From IMG/VR virus record IMGVR_UViG_3300042383_000516, positions 1 through 25,083 of that record: a stretch of 25,083 nucleotides of DNA; one strand, 5' to 3'. Numbering within the stretch: the first letter of the stretch is position 1; each line of letters begins with the position of its first letter. Below are positions 17,857 through 24,889 of this stretch, one piece after another. The DNA is from a virus. The notes under the pieces are model-generated. The model was not told the DNA's origin and made no database searches. It saw nothing but the letters and a program-made list of their open reading frames with translations. The position numbers and the translations under genes were made by a program.

Positions 17857-18676
17857 TTTTATAATACTTTATTATTTCTTGGATTCCGGTATCCAACGAT
17901 GTTTTTGGAGACCAATATTTTAAAATATTTTTATTTGGATCATTTTTTAAATTTTTTTGAACATCATCTGAATTGTTGCTGGGTACAATTTCACATGGAA
18001 TATATTTTGATATTATTTTAGCAATATCAATAACTTTTGTCCATTCAAAATTAGAAACATGATACTCGTCTTTTCTATCGATATCGTTATAAATTTGTGA
18101 AAGCTTTAACAGACATTCACAACAATCTTCTGCAAAAAGAAATTGTCGTTCTTCGACCCCGTCTGTAATCATATCTATTTTTTTTGTTTTAATAGCTTTT
18201 TGTATAAAATCAGTGATTACGTGAGATTTTTCAAAATCTTTTTCTATACCATACACATTCCAAAATCTTGTATTTAATCCACCTAAAGACTTTGTATAGT
18301 ATTCACCAATTTTTTTTAATGTTCCGTATGATGAATAATCCATAGCAGACATTTGTGATGAGGCGAATATAAATGGTTTTTTATATTTTTTAAGCGATGT
18401 AAAAGTTACATCCATTATTTTTGAATTGTTGTTAATAAATTCAAACGTATTTTGATATTGTTTTAAATATCTTGAGCCACCTACATCAAAAGCTAAGAAA
18501 TATACAAAATCACTATTTTTAATTTTTAAATCAAGCAATTCATTATTTTGAATTCTTAAATCTTCTTTTTCAGAATTTACTATATCAAACCCATCTACTT
18601 GGTAACCTTTTTGTTTTAAGTAATTAAATAAATGAGAACCAATTTGTCCTTTTGAACCTAATATTAAATATTTCAT
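17849..18676 (-). CDS. NAD-dependent epimerase/reductase (RmlD/epimerase family)
   Basis: 275 residues. GSKGQIGSH (7-15) is a Rossmann motif, ASSQMSAMDYSSYGTLKKIGE contains the YxxxK pair (Y117, K121), followed by RFWNVYGIEKDF and ERQFLFAEDCCECL. GSKGQIGSHLFNYL resembles the start of RmlD-type 4-keto-reductases, so it might reduce the product of the dehydratase at 12591, but the body reads more like an epimerase; the substrate is unresolved. Overlaps both neighbours. Confidence 0.8.
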   Translation of the reverse strand: MKYLILGSKGQIGSHLFNYLKQKGYQVDGFDIVNSEKEDLRIQNNELLDLKIKNSDFVYFLAFDVGGSRYLKQYQNTFEFINNNSKIMDVTFTSLKKYKKPFIFASSQMSAMDYSSYGTLKKIGEYYTKSLGGLNTRFWNVYGIEKDFEKSHVITDFIQKAIKTKKIDMITDGVEERQFLFAEDCCECLLKLSQIYNDIDRKDEYHVSNFEWTKVIDIAKIISKYIPCEIVPSNNSDDVQKNLKNDPNKNILKYWSPKTSLDTGIQEIIKYYKNV

Positions 18677-19302
18677 TTTGTTTGCTTTGAATAAAATGCG
18701 TCTCCCCAGCCATATTCTGTTGGAGCGGTAAATAGTCTACTAAAGCCATATTGACTTAAAAATTCATCCAATTTGTCTGCCAAAACACAGTTTTCATACA
18801 AATGTTCAAAATTAATTTCAGTCATAATGTGATCTATTGACTTTAATGTTTCTACACTTCCTTTTAATGCCTCAAGCTCGTATCCCTGAATGTCCATGTT
18901 TATGAAGTTGTAAACATTTAAATCTATGCCTTTAGACATTACATATTCATCTAAAGAAATTTGATTTATTTGTTTTTCTGATTCAAACTTGATATGTGGA
19001 TAATACTCCAAATGTTTTTGTGGTTTTAAAAGTGAACAAGACATCGCTTGATTGGCAGTTTCGCAATATAAAGTCTTTGTTGTGCTTTCCGGACCTACAG
19101 CTACATTTTCTAAAATAACATCTTCTGCATTATCAAATTTATATGTTAAAATTTTATATGAGTCTGGATGAGGTTCAAAAAGAATTGAAGGAACCTTTAG
19201 TGCTCTGTATACAGCAACTTCTTGTCCGTGATGTGCACCAATATGCAAAACACCTTTTATATTAAAACCACTATTAACAATTTCAAATAAGTTCATCAAC
19301 AT
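18673..19302 (-). CDS. FkbM-family methyltransferase
   Basis: 209 residues from the ATG at 19302, which has AAAGGA about seven bases upstream. GVLHIGAHHGQEV (17-29) is the SAM motif, FEPHPDS the acidic loop, and NMDIQGYELEALKGS (135-149) the FkbM signature. Probably methylates a sugar hydroxyl of the glycan built by this island. Its start lies inside the end of the upstream glycosyltransferase (20-base overlap). Confidence 0.88.
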   Translation of the reverse strand: MLMNLFEIVNSGFNIKGVLHIGAHHGQEVAVYRALKVPSILFEPHPDSYKILTYKFDNAEDVILENVAVGPESTTKTLYCETANQAMSCSLLKPQKHLEYYPHIKFESEKQINQISLDEYVMSKGIDLNVYNFINMDIQGYELEALKGSVETLKSIDHIMTEINFEHLYENCVLADKLDEFLSQYGFSRLFTAPTEYGWGDAFYSKQTK

Positions 19303-20122
19303 AAATTTTTCCTTTGATCAGTTCGACATAACTAAATGCTTGTTTCTTAAGATTTAAATTATCCAATATATATTTTCTAGGATTATATTTAAATATATTG
19401 TTATAAAACAATTCAAATTTATTTGAATCATGTTCTACAATACCACAGTTTTCATCAAAATATGGAACTGATGATGCTGGAACATCTATTCCATAATCAT
19501 CCCACACTGGTTTATTTATCACATAACAGGGAACTCCCATAGATAGGATTTCCTGATATGCTATTCCTTGGGATTCTGTTTTTGTTAAAAGAATTGCGCA
19601 TTTAGATGCATTTACATTAAATATAAATTCATCTTCATTGTATTGACCATACACTAATACAGTATAAGTCAACCCAAGTTGTTTTAAAAAGTTTTCTACA
19701 TGTGGTAATTTGTCTTTTGTATTTTTACAATAAATTAAAACATCATATTTTTTTGTTTGATTCAAATCACAAAACTTTTCAGTATCTATTCCTACTGGCC
19801 ATATGTGCATGGATTTATTTTTTGTTATTTCAAAAAGACTATAAAAATCATAAACCCATTGACATGGAACATTAAAACTATTATATCTTTTCCATACCTC
19901 AGCTGCTTCTGTTGGCAATACTGAAATATTTGGACCAATAAATGAATTCAAAGGTGCGTTGTAGATATTTTTACAATTAAGTTGCAATATACCATTATAT
20001 TCACATATTTCATTTGGTACAACTTCTATATTTAAAGAGTGAAGTCCTTTAATTAAATTTTGTGCAACTTTACCGGGACCATTGTTGTTTGCTGTAGTAC
20101 TATAATGTAATCCAATTTTCAT
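19283..20122 (-). CDS. Glycosyltransferase, GT4-like
   Basis: 279 residues from the ATG at 20122, which forms a four-base ATGA overlap with the fucosyltransferase stop; an upstream in-frame GTG at 20134 is less likely. GLHYSTTANNNGPGKVAQNLIKGL at the N-terminus and LTKTESQGIAYQEILSMGVP, with the E-x7-E pair (E183, E191), give a GT-B retaining transferase. It is shorter than usual GT4 enzymes (about 350), with a reduced C-terminal helix. Substrate unknown. Confidence 0.8.
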   Translation of the reverse strand: MKIGLHYSTTANNNGPGKVAQNLIKGLHSLNIEVVPNEICEYNGILQLNCKNIYNAPLNSFIGPNISVLPTEAAEVWKRYNSFNVPCQWVYDFYSLFEITKNKSMHIWPVGIDTEKFCDLNQTKKYDVLIYCKNTKDKLPHVENFLKQLGLTYTVLVYGQYNEDEFIFNVNASKCAILLTKTESQGIAYQEILSMGVPCYVINKPVWDDYGIDVPASSVPYFDENCGIVEHDSNKFELFYNNIFKYNPRKYILDNLNLKKQAFSYVELIKGKIYVDELI

Positions 20123-20907
20123 ACTACAATCCACCTCTCACAATATATGTCTCTCCAGTCCTTTGGCATTCCTTCACCGGAACCAAACCACCGTGCTGGT
20201 GCAATGGTCTTCTTACTTTCAGAAAGCCAAGCCCCCCACCAGCTAAAAGAACTATTTGCAATAATATGATAATCACACAAAGACATTAAACACATATCAA
20301 TGTATTTATCAGTATTATCAGGGATAACCATTTTTTTATTTAACTTTGAAAACAGTTCTTCTGCTTTCTTTGGTTCATCACTAAAAACAAACAGCACCAT
20401 ATCGTCTGGTAGAAGACTTAAAGCCTCGGTGTAATATTCTTCAGAACAGACTGGATGATTGTGTTGTTGGCCGACATAATCTCCTAGACGCAAATGAATT
20501 GATATTACTGGTTCTCTTGTCAAAGACCTAATATCTCGGGCCTTGTCATAAATTTCTTGTTTAAAAGAAAATTGTTTTAACAAATCATTTCTATAATCTT
20601 TAAAATACTTTTCAGTTTGAAAATAACCAATGATGTCAGAGTGATCTGGTATTCCAAATAAACCCGGATTATATCCAAATTTTGGTTCTGCAATTCTGTA
20701 TTTTACTGGATGACCGGAAGATTCCTCGGCTTGAAGCTTGTCGAAAGCTTCATCCAAACAAAAATGCTCATATTCATTCTCAGATTTATTCTTATAAGGT
20801 ATACCATAACGATATTTCGCTGTTCTTGCTATACCATATAAGGCAGCATATTGGAACATCTGATTTCCAAACCTACCATATCGTCCTATATTTGAAAATG
20901 TTATCAT
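20119..20907 (-). CDS. Alpha-1,2-fucosyltransferase-like protein, GT11 family
   Basis: 262 residues. GRFGNQMFQYA (11-21), ISIHLRLGDY (135-144, the HxR-G-D donor-binding motif), FVFSDEP (173-179) and SSFSWWGAWLS (219-229) are the four conserved blocks of GT11. The family uses GDP-fucose, which fits the GDP-mannose dehydratase at 12591. Base composition is less AT-rich than its island neighbours. Fucose in alpha-1,2 linkage is the family norm; donor specificity here is inferred. Confidence 0.9.
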   Translation of the reverse strand: MITFSNIGRYGRFGNQMFQYAALYGIARTAKYRYGIPYKNKSENEYEHFCLDEAFDKLQAEESSGHPVKYRIAEPKFGYNPGLFGIPDHSDIIGYFQTEKYFKDYRNDLLKQFSFKQEIYDKARDIRSLTREPVISIHLRLGDYVGQQHNHPVCSEEYYTEALSLLPDDMVLFVFSDEPKKAEELFSKLNKKMVIPDNTDKYIDMCLMSLCDYHIIANSSFSWWGAWLSESKKTIAPARWFGSGEGMPKDWRDIYCERWIVV

Positions 20908-20908
20908 A

Positions 20909-21526
20909 TTATTCTATTGGTGTATTTGTCCAAACTTTGTTTCTTGAACAATTTTGATAAAAAAAGTGTTTTGGGGTTGCAAAAACATTGTATTCATTTT
21001 GTAGTTTTGCATAAACTACGTCACAATGTCTGTTACCAGTTGGGTCCGTCAGATACTTTAAAGCCCCATCTGCGCAAGCTTGTTTATATTTTTTTGAAAT
21101 ATAAATTATGGCGTGTGCAGATGTGACATTTCCTATTTTGTAATATTCTTTAATTTTAACAAATGTAGATGGACCCGACAATAAACTCATCTGTGCTCTG
21201 ATTGGATGTGCTGCCCAATTACTATATCCCAAATACAAAGCATCCATGTCCGTAATATCAGATAAATCTATCGTATTTTTGTAAAACTCTGTTTCCTGTA
21301 TATCGTCTTCTACGATCAAAACTGGGTTGTCATCCATATTCTCCTTTAAAACATTAATTTGAGACATGGCACAACCTTCTATGTGATCGGAAGAAATTAT
21401 TCCATCGTAAAATGACCAATTTTTAAAATTTAAACGGTTTGCCATTTGTTCAAAATTACTTCTTCTTTCAATAGAAGATTTTAAACTTATACAAACTATT
21501 TTTAAATTCTGAAAATCAATCAGCAT
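20909..21526 (-). CDS. Glycosyltransferase, GT25 (LPS beta-galactosyltransferase) family
   Basis: 205 residues. IVCISLKSSIERRSNF is the characteristic GT25 N-terminus, PVLIVEDDI (68-76) the conserved EDD metal-binding motif, and SAHAIIYISKKYKQA the later block. GT25 members transfer galactose in lipo-oligosaccharide synthesis. Starts within the end of the GT32 gene (11-base overlap) with no obvious ribosome site, so probably coupled. Confidence 0.85.
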   Translation of the reverse strand: MLIDFQNLKIVCISLKSSIERRSNFEQMANRLNFKNWSFYDGIISSDHIEGCAMSQINVLKENMDDNPVLIVEDDIQETEFYKNTIDLSDITDMDALYLGYSNWAAHPIRAQMSLLSGPSTFVKIKEYYKIGNVTSAHAIIYISKKYKQACADGALKYLTDPTGNRHCDVVYAKLQNEYNVFATPKHFFYQNCSRNKVWTNTPIE

Positions 21527-22157
21527 AGTTAAAAGGACTCTGGGGAGTACTTCCCCAAAGTTGCGTACAATAAGGCTTAAATGCTCCAGTATATTCTAAA
21601 CCAGTATAATGTCTTGGTATAAAATATTGACTTGGATATATTGAAATATTGTTGTAATGGGTTTCATGAATTGTTTTAGTCAAAAATACCGGACCTACAG
21701 TTTTCCATGCTGTAAGATTTCCTTCCCACAGACTAAACCCATCAAGATTGTGTAATCTTTCAACCAAAGAGTTTATTAAAGGGTTGTTTGGTGTTGTTGC
21801 TAGATAGCCAGCTGCAACCAAGTTCCCACGAAGCCATTCATTTTCGTAACAACTGAATGCATCATTTTCCAAAAGATAATCATCTAATGATCTTAATGCA
21901 GTACAATCTGCATCAAGAAAAAATCCTCCAAATTTTTGGAGAATTTCATAACGGGCAATATCACATTTGCCATTCCATTCTGGCATGGCATCATATTGTG
22001 ATTGATTATAAAGTCCATTTGGAAATTGTTCCTTCAAAGTTGACTCATTCCAAAACATATGAGTCCATGAAGGATTTTTATCTTTCCAAGTTTGTATTTG
22101 TTCTAAAGGCGGCTTCTTTGGTCCTACCCACAGTTGGTGTAAAATTTTTGGAATCAT
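21516..22157 (-). CDS. Glycosyltransferase, GT32 type (DXD sugar-binding)
   Basis: 213 residues. IPKILHQLWVGPKKPP at the N-terminus and KCDIARYEILQKFGGFFLDAD (64-84, the DXD at D82/D84) are diagnostic of the Gly_transf_sug/GT32 family, which includes Och1-like mannosyltransferases and capsular galactosyl- and mannosyltransferases. It is the first gene of the island and follows a strong sigma70-like promoter by 14 bases, with GAG as a weak ribosome site in a very short leader. Confidence 0.88.
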   Translation of the reverse strand: MIPKILHQLWVGPKKPPLEQIQTWKDKNPSWTHMFWNESTLKEQFPNGLYNQSQYDAMPEWNGKCDIARYEILQKFGGFFLDADCTALRSLDDYLLENDAFSCYENEWLRGNLVAAGYLATTPNNPLINSLVERLHNLDGFSLWEGNLTAWKTVGPVFLTKTIHETHYNNISIYPSQYFIPRHYTGLEYTGAFKPYCTQLWGSTPQSPFNYAD

Positions 22158-22171
22158 AAGATCTCACAGTC

Positions 22172-22199
22172 ATTATAAATCTTGAAATACTAAAGTCAA
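22172..22199 (-). promoter_or_regulatory. Sigma70-like promoter of the sugar island
   Basis: Minus strand TTGACT (22199-22194), 16 bases, TATAAT (22177-22172). Predicted start near 22165 leaves a leader of about eight bases before ATG at 22157. Faces the plus-strand promoter; their -35 boxes share a palindrome. Confidence 0.75.
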
Positions 22200-22214
22200 A
22201 TATATTTATTTGAC
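22195..22214. promoter_or_regulatory. Palindrome joining the two divergent -35 boxes
   Basis: GTCAAATA, four bases, TATTTGAC is a perfect 8-bp inverted repeat that overlaps the -35 elements of both divergent promoters. It could be an operator for a dimeric regulator, or a by-product of two back-to-back -35 boxes. Confidence 0.6.
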
Positions 22215-22237
22215 ATTATCTAGAGTTACTTTATAAT
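22210..22237 (+). promoter_or_regulatory. Consensus sigma70 promoter of uvsY-uvsW
   Basis: TTGACA (22210-22215), 16 bases, TATAAT (22232-22237): both hexamers are perfect consensus. Predicted start near 22244, about six bases before the uvsY ATG at 22250. Strong early promoter recognised by the host polymerase. Confidence 0.85.
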
Positions 22238-22249
22238 ACATCTTAAAAG

Positions 22250-22687
22250 ATGAATCTAGAGAACCTTAAAGAACTTATTACTAAAGACTCTCAAATAGAC
22301 TCTACAGAGTTAGGAATAGAGTCTCTTAAGATACCTCAAATACACGGAAAGTATCTTAATATTTTGACAGATCTTAAATTACTTTTGGCAAAACAGCAAA
22401 GTGATTTTGCTGTCATGAAACTTCGTAAGTGGAAAATTTACACCGGTAAAGCTTCTCAAGAAGAACTCCAGCATTGGAATGAAGATCCATTTGATTTGGA
22501 TATTCTTAAAACTGATGTAGATAAATTTATGGAAGCTGATCCAAAATTGATTGAGCTTAAAGCAAAGATTTCAGTCAATGAAGTAAAAGTAAAGATGGTT
22601 GAAGAATTTTTGAAAGCACTCAATAATAGAAACTTTGCCATAAAGTCGGCAATCGACTGGCAAAAAATGATGAATGGTATCGTATAA
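22250..22687 (+). CDS. uvsY: Recombination mediator UvsY
   Basis: 145 residues (T4 UvsY 137). MNLENLKELITKDSQIDSTELGIES aligns with T4 MRLEDLQEELKKDVFIDSTKLQYEA, and the C-terminal RNFAIKSAIDWQKMMNGI with RGFAIKHIQDMRAFEAG. UvsY hexamers load UvsX recombinase onto gp32-coated single strands. The homology begins at the first residue, so the ATG at 22250 is right despite having no good ribosome site and only about six bases of leader from the perfect promoter. Followed by uvsW after seven bases. Confidence 0.92.
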   Translation: MNLENLKELITKDSQIDSTELGIESLKIPQIHGKYLNILTDLKLLLAKQQSDFAVMKLRKWKIYTGKASQEELQHWNEDPFDLDILKTDVDKFMEADPKLIELKAKISVNEVKVKMVEEFLKALNNRNFAIKSAIDWQKMMNGIV

Positions 22688-22690
22688 ATA
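22683..22690 (+). promoter_or_regulatory. TATAAATA late-promoter motif at the uvsY stop
   Basis: An exact T4 late consensus TATAAATA contains the uvsY TAA stop and ends four bases before the uvsW GTG. T4 uvsW is a late gene, which fits. T4 spacing would however put the transcript start inside the GTG, so either initiation is shifted or the match is accidental. Confidence 0.4.
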
Positions 22691-22694
22691 TTGA

Positions 22695-24191
22695 GTGGAT
22701 ATAGATGTTGAATCTATTGATGAAGTAAGATACTATGTAAAGACTGAAAAGGGACTAAAACAAGAATTGAGAGATTACTTCTCATTCATGGTCCCCGGTG
22801 CCCAATACATGCCTATGTTTAAACGGAGGCTGTGGGACGGAAAAATTCGTCTATACGATATTCTTTCATCCACTCTTCCAAGAGGTTTGAAAACATATCT
22901 TGAAAAATTTTGCAATGATCGTGGATACAGTTTAAACGTAAAGGAGAGCAAAAACCCACTATGCGTAACAGAGGCCCAACTTATGGCTTTTTACGAATCC
23001 TTGAAGGTTTCCGTGCGCAAACAGGCTGTGCAGATGCACGACCACCAGAAACAGGGTATTTTGCATGCATTGAACAACCATCGTTCGGTCTTGATCTCTC
23101 CGACTGGCTCAGGCAAAAGTCTTATTATATACGTCTTGGTTCGGTTTCTTCAAAAGGTATTACCTACAGATCGCAAAATATTAATTTTGGTTCCAACAGT
23201 AGGTCTCGTAAATCAGATGGAATCTGATTTTTTTGATTATTCAAGTCAAGACAAATCTTGGTCCTGCAAAAAATACATACACAAAATCTCTGCTGGCGTA
23301 GATAAAGAAACCGATAAACAGATAGTCATATCAACTTGGCAGTCAATATACAAGTTACCAAAACAGTGGTTTGATAAATTTGACGCAATCTTTTTTGATG
23401 AATGTCATCAAGCAAAAGCGGAATCGATAAACTTTATCGGTCAAAAACTTTCAAAGGCTTGGTTTAGAATTGGGACCACTGGTACATTACAACAGACACA
23501 AGCACACAGATTAAGCATAGAAGGAATACTGGGTCCAGCTGTCCAGTTTATTCATACAAAAAACTTGATGAATAAGGGGCTATTAGCAAAACTTGGTATA
23601 GATTGCATTTTGCTTAAATATACAGAACAAGAAAAACAATTACTTAAAAAGCAAAAATACGTCGATGAAATAAAGTGGATCGTAGATAATGAAAAAAGAA
23701 ACGAATTCATCAAAGAACTCGCACTCCGCACCAAAGGGAATACCCTTATCCTCTTTAATTATGTCGAAGCGCACGGGAAGCCCCTTGCCGCTCTCTTGGA
23801 AGCAGCGGGAACGAATAGAAAAGTATATCTCATTCACGGAAAAACAGAAGCAGACGCAAGAGAATATATCCGCCGGGTTATCGACAAAGAAAAAGACGCG
23901 ATCCTTGTTGCCTCCTATGGCACTACCTCTGCTGGTATCAATATTGTTAATCTCGACAATATTATCTTTGCTTCACCTACTAAATCAGTAATAAGACTTT
24001 TGCAAAGCATCGGTCGTGGGCTTCGTGTTTCCGAGAAAAAGAAAACACTTAAAGTCTATGACATTGTTGACGATCTTTCTTGGAAAGCTCACAAAAATCA
24101 CGTGCTTAGACATTTTGAAGAACGTGTTAAAATATACAATAAAGAAAAATTTGATTACAAGATATGTTCAATGTCATTCGACAGCCTTTGA
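22695..24191 (+). CDS. uvsW: Recombination DNA/RNA helicase UvsW
   Basis: 498 residues, T4 UvsW about 503. Superfamily 2 helicase: Walker A SPTGSGKS at 135-142, DECH box at 235-238, motif III GTTGTL (260-265), motif V/VI SAGINIVNLDNIIF and QSIGRGLR (437-444). The N-terminal LRDYFSFMVPGAQYMPMF...WDGKIRLYD matches T4 UvsW LRDFFSFEADGYRFNPRF...WDGRIRLLD. UvsW unwinds R-loops and branched recombination intermediates, and in T4 shifts replication from origin- to recombination-dependent mode. Start is GTG at 22695; an in-frame TGA directly before it excludes anything longer. Patches of higher GC occur, notably near 23700-23900. Confidence 0.95.
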   Translation: MDIDVESIDEVRYYVKTEKGLKQELRDYFSFMVPGAQYMPMFKRRLWDGKIRLYDILSSTLPRGLKTYLEKFCNDRGYSLNVKESKNPLCVTEAQLMAFYESLKVSVRKQAVQMHDHQKQGILHALNNHRSVLISPTGSGKSLIIYVLVRFLQKVLPTDRKILILVPTVGLVNQMESDFFDYSSQDKSWSCKKYIHKISAGVDKETDKQIVISTWQSIYKLPKQWFDKFDAIFFDECHQAKAESINFIGQKLSKAWFRIGTTGTLQQTQAHRLSIEGILGPAVQFIHTKNLMNKGLLAKLGIDCILLKYTEQEKQLLKKQKYVDEIKWIVDNEKRNEFIKELALRTKGNTLILFNYVEAHGKPLAALLEAAGTNRKVYLIHGKTEADAREYIRRVIDKEKDAILVASYGTTSAGINIVNLDNIIFASPTKSVIRLLQSIGRGLRVSEKKKTLKVYDIVDDLSWKAHKNHVLRHFEERVKIYNKEKFDYKICSMSFDSL

Positions 24192-24193
24192 AA

Positions 24194-24201
24194 GATAAAT
24201 A
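24194..24201 (+). promoter_or_regulatory. Late promoter GATAAATA of the LSm-like gene
   Basis: GATAAATA differs from the T4 late element at one position. Predicted start near 24207 gives a leader of about 17 bases holding a strong purine-rich ribosome site (AAGGAAGGGAGG at 24204-24215) before ATG 24224. Best-placed late promoter in the window. Confidence 0.6.
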
Positions 24202-24223
24202 GTAAGGAAGGGAGGACATCACT

Positions 24224-24889
24224 ATGTCCGATTCACTTCCTGAGAATGAATTCTCAGGCGCGTTGCGAGTAGTTAAGTTGACTTCTGGGGAAGAATTGAT
24301 TGGAATGGTTAGCGAAGCAGCGCCTGATAAAATCACTATTAAACTACCAGCTCTTTTGGAAAATTATTATACAAAAGATCAAACTGGGCAGACTGTAGAA
24401 TATGTAAAACTAACAAACTATTTACTGAACATTAGAGGGTATGAAGTTAATCTACCCAGATCCGTAATAGTTTATATTGGATTGCCTGCAATAGAATTAG
24501 AAAAAATGTATGAAGTTTATTTTATGGCAATGCAGACTGATCCGAAATCAATTGTAAGTTCTTCTCCCGATGCACCCCACGGCGTAGAAAATGGATTAGA
24601 ACTTTTAAACGAACTTTTTAATAATGAAGATTTTGTAAATTTTGTTAATGATATGATAGAAAGTTTTGAAGGGGTTGAAATTTTGGAAGATGCTGAAGGG
24701 GATGAAGAATGGGATGATGTCGTTGCAGAATCGCCTATAAGCCCTTCTGTAGAAGAAGAGCCCGAGCCTGCACCCAAGCGAAAGAAACGCAAGGTGATGA
24801 AGCCTGAAACGAATAAGCTGCCTTATAAACCGGATGCCAACCCGAACACCGCAGAGGGCTGGTCAGACAACCCCCTAGATTACATTTAA
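24224..24889 (+). CDS. Sm/LSm-like protein with acidic and basic tail
   Basis: 221 residues. Residues 14-45 (LRVVKLTSGEELIGMVSEAAPDKITIKLP) follow the Sm1 pattern: a strand, G-E-x-hydrophobic-x-G-x-V, a turn, and a strand of alternating hydrophobics. A similar small Sm-like protein is, as I recall, widespread in marine T4-like phages. The middle (about 120-160) is acidic helix, then comes a low-complexity acidic stretch, a basic cluster (KRKKRKVMK, about 185-193) and a Pro/Asn-rich tail. It may bind RNA, but this is inferred from the fold pattern. It has its own late-type promoter and strong ribosome site, and ends in a 4-base overlap with a convergent gene. Confidence 0.7.
   Translation: MSDSLPENEFSGALRVVKLTSGEELIGMVSEAAPDKITIKLPALLENYYTKDQTGQTVEYVKLTNYLLNIRGYEVNLPRSVIVYIGLPAIELEKMYEVYFMAMQTDPKSIVSSSPDAPHGVENGLELLNELFNNEDFVNFVNDMIESFEGVEILEDAEGDEEWDDVVAESPISPSVEEEPEPAPKRKKRKVMKPETNKLPYKPDANPNTAEGWSDNPLDYI
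24239..24258 (+). promoter_or_regulatory. Hairpin at codons 6-12 of the LSm-like gene
   Basis: CCTGAGAA, loop TGAA, TTCTCAGG: an 8-bp perfect stem with a four-base loop, 15 bases after the A of the start codon. In RNA it would be stable and lie close to an initiating ribosome. Confidence 0.6.

Noticed and set aside
20123-20134. GTG start at 20134 for the GT4-like gene
   Set aside because: The ATG at 20122 forms the four-base ATGA overlap used throughout this island and starts a typical MKIGLHY strand.
12591-22157. Island as host O-antigen DNA or a prophage boundary
   Set aside because: Flanked on both sides by T4-like phage genes without integrase, att sites or insertion sequences, and lacking Wzx/Wzy.
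22961-23227. Second frame inside uvsW
   Set aside because: Lies wholly within clear helicase coding sequence in another frame and resembles no family.
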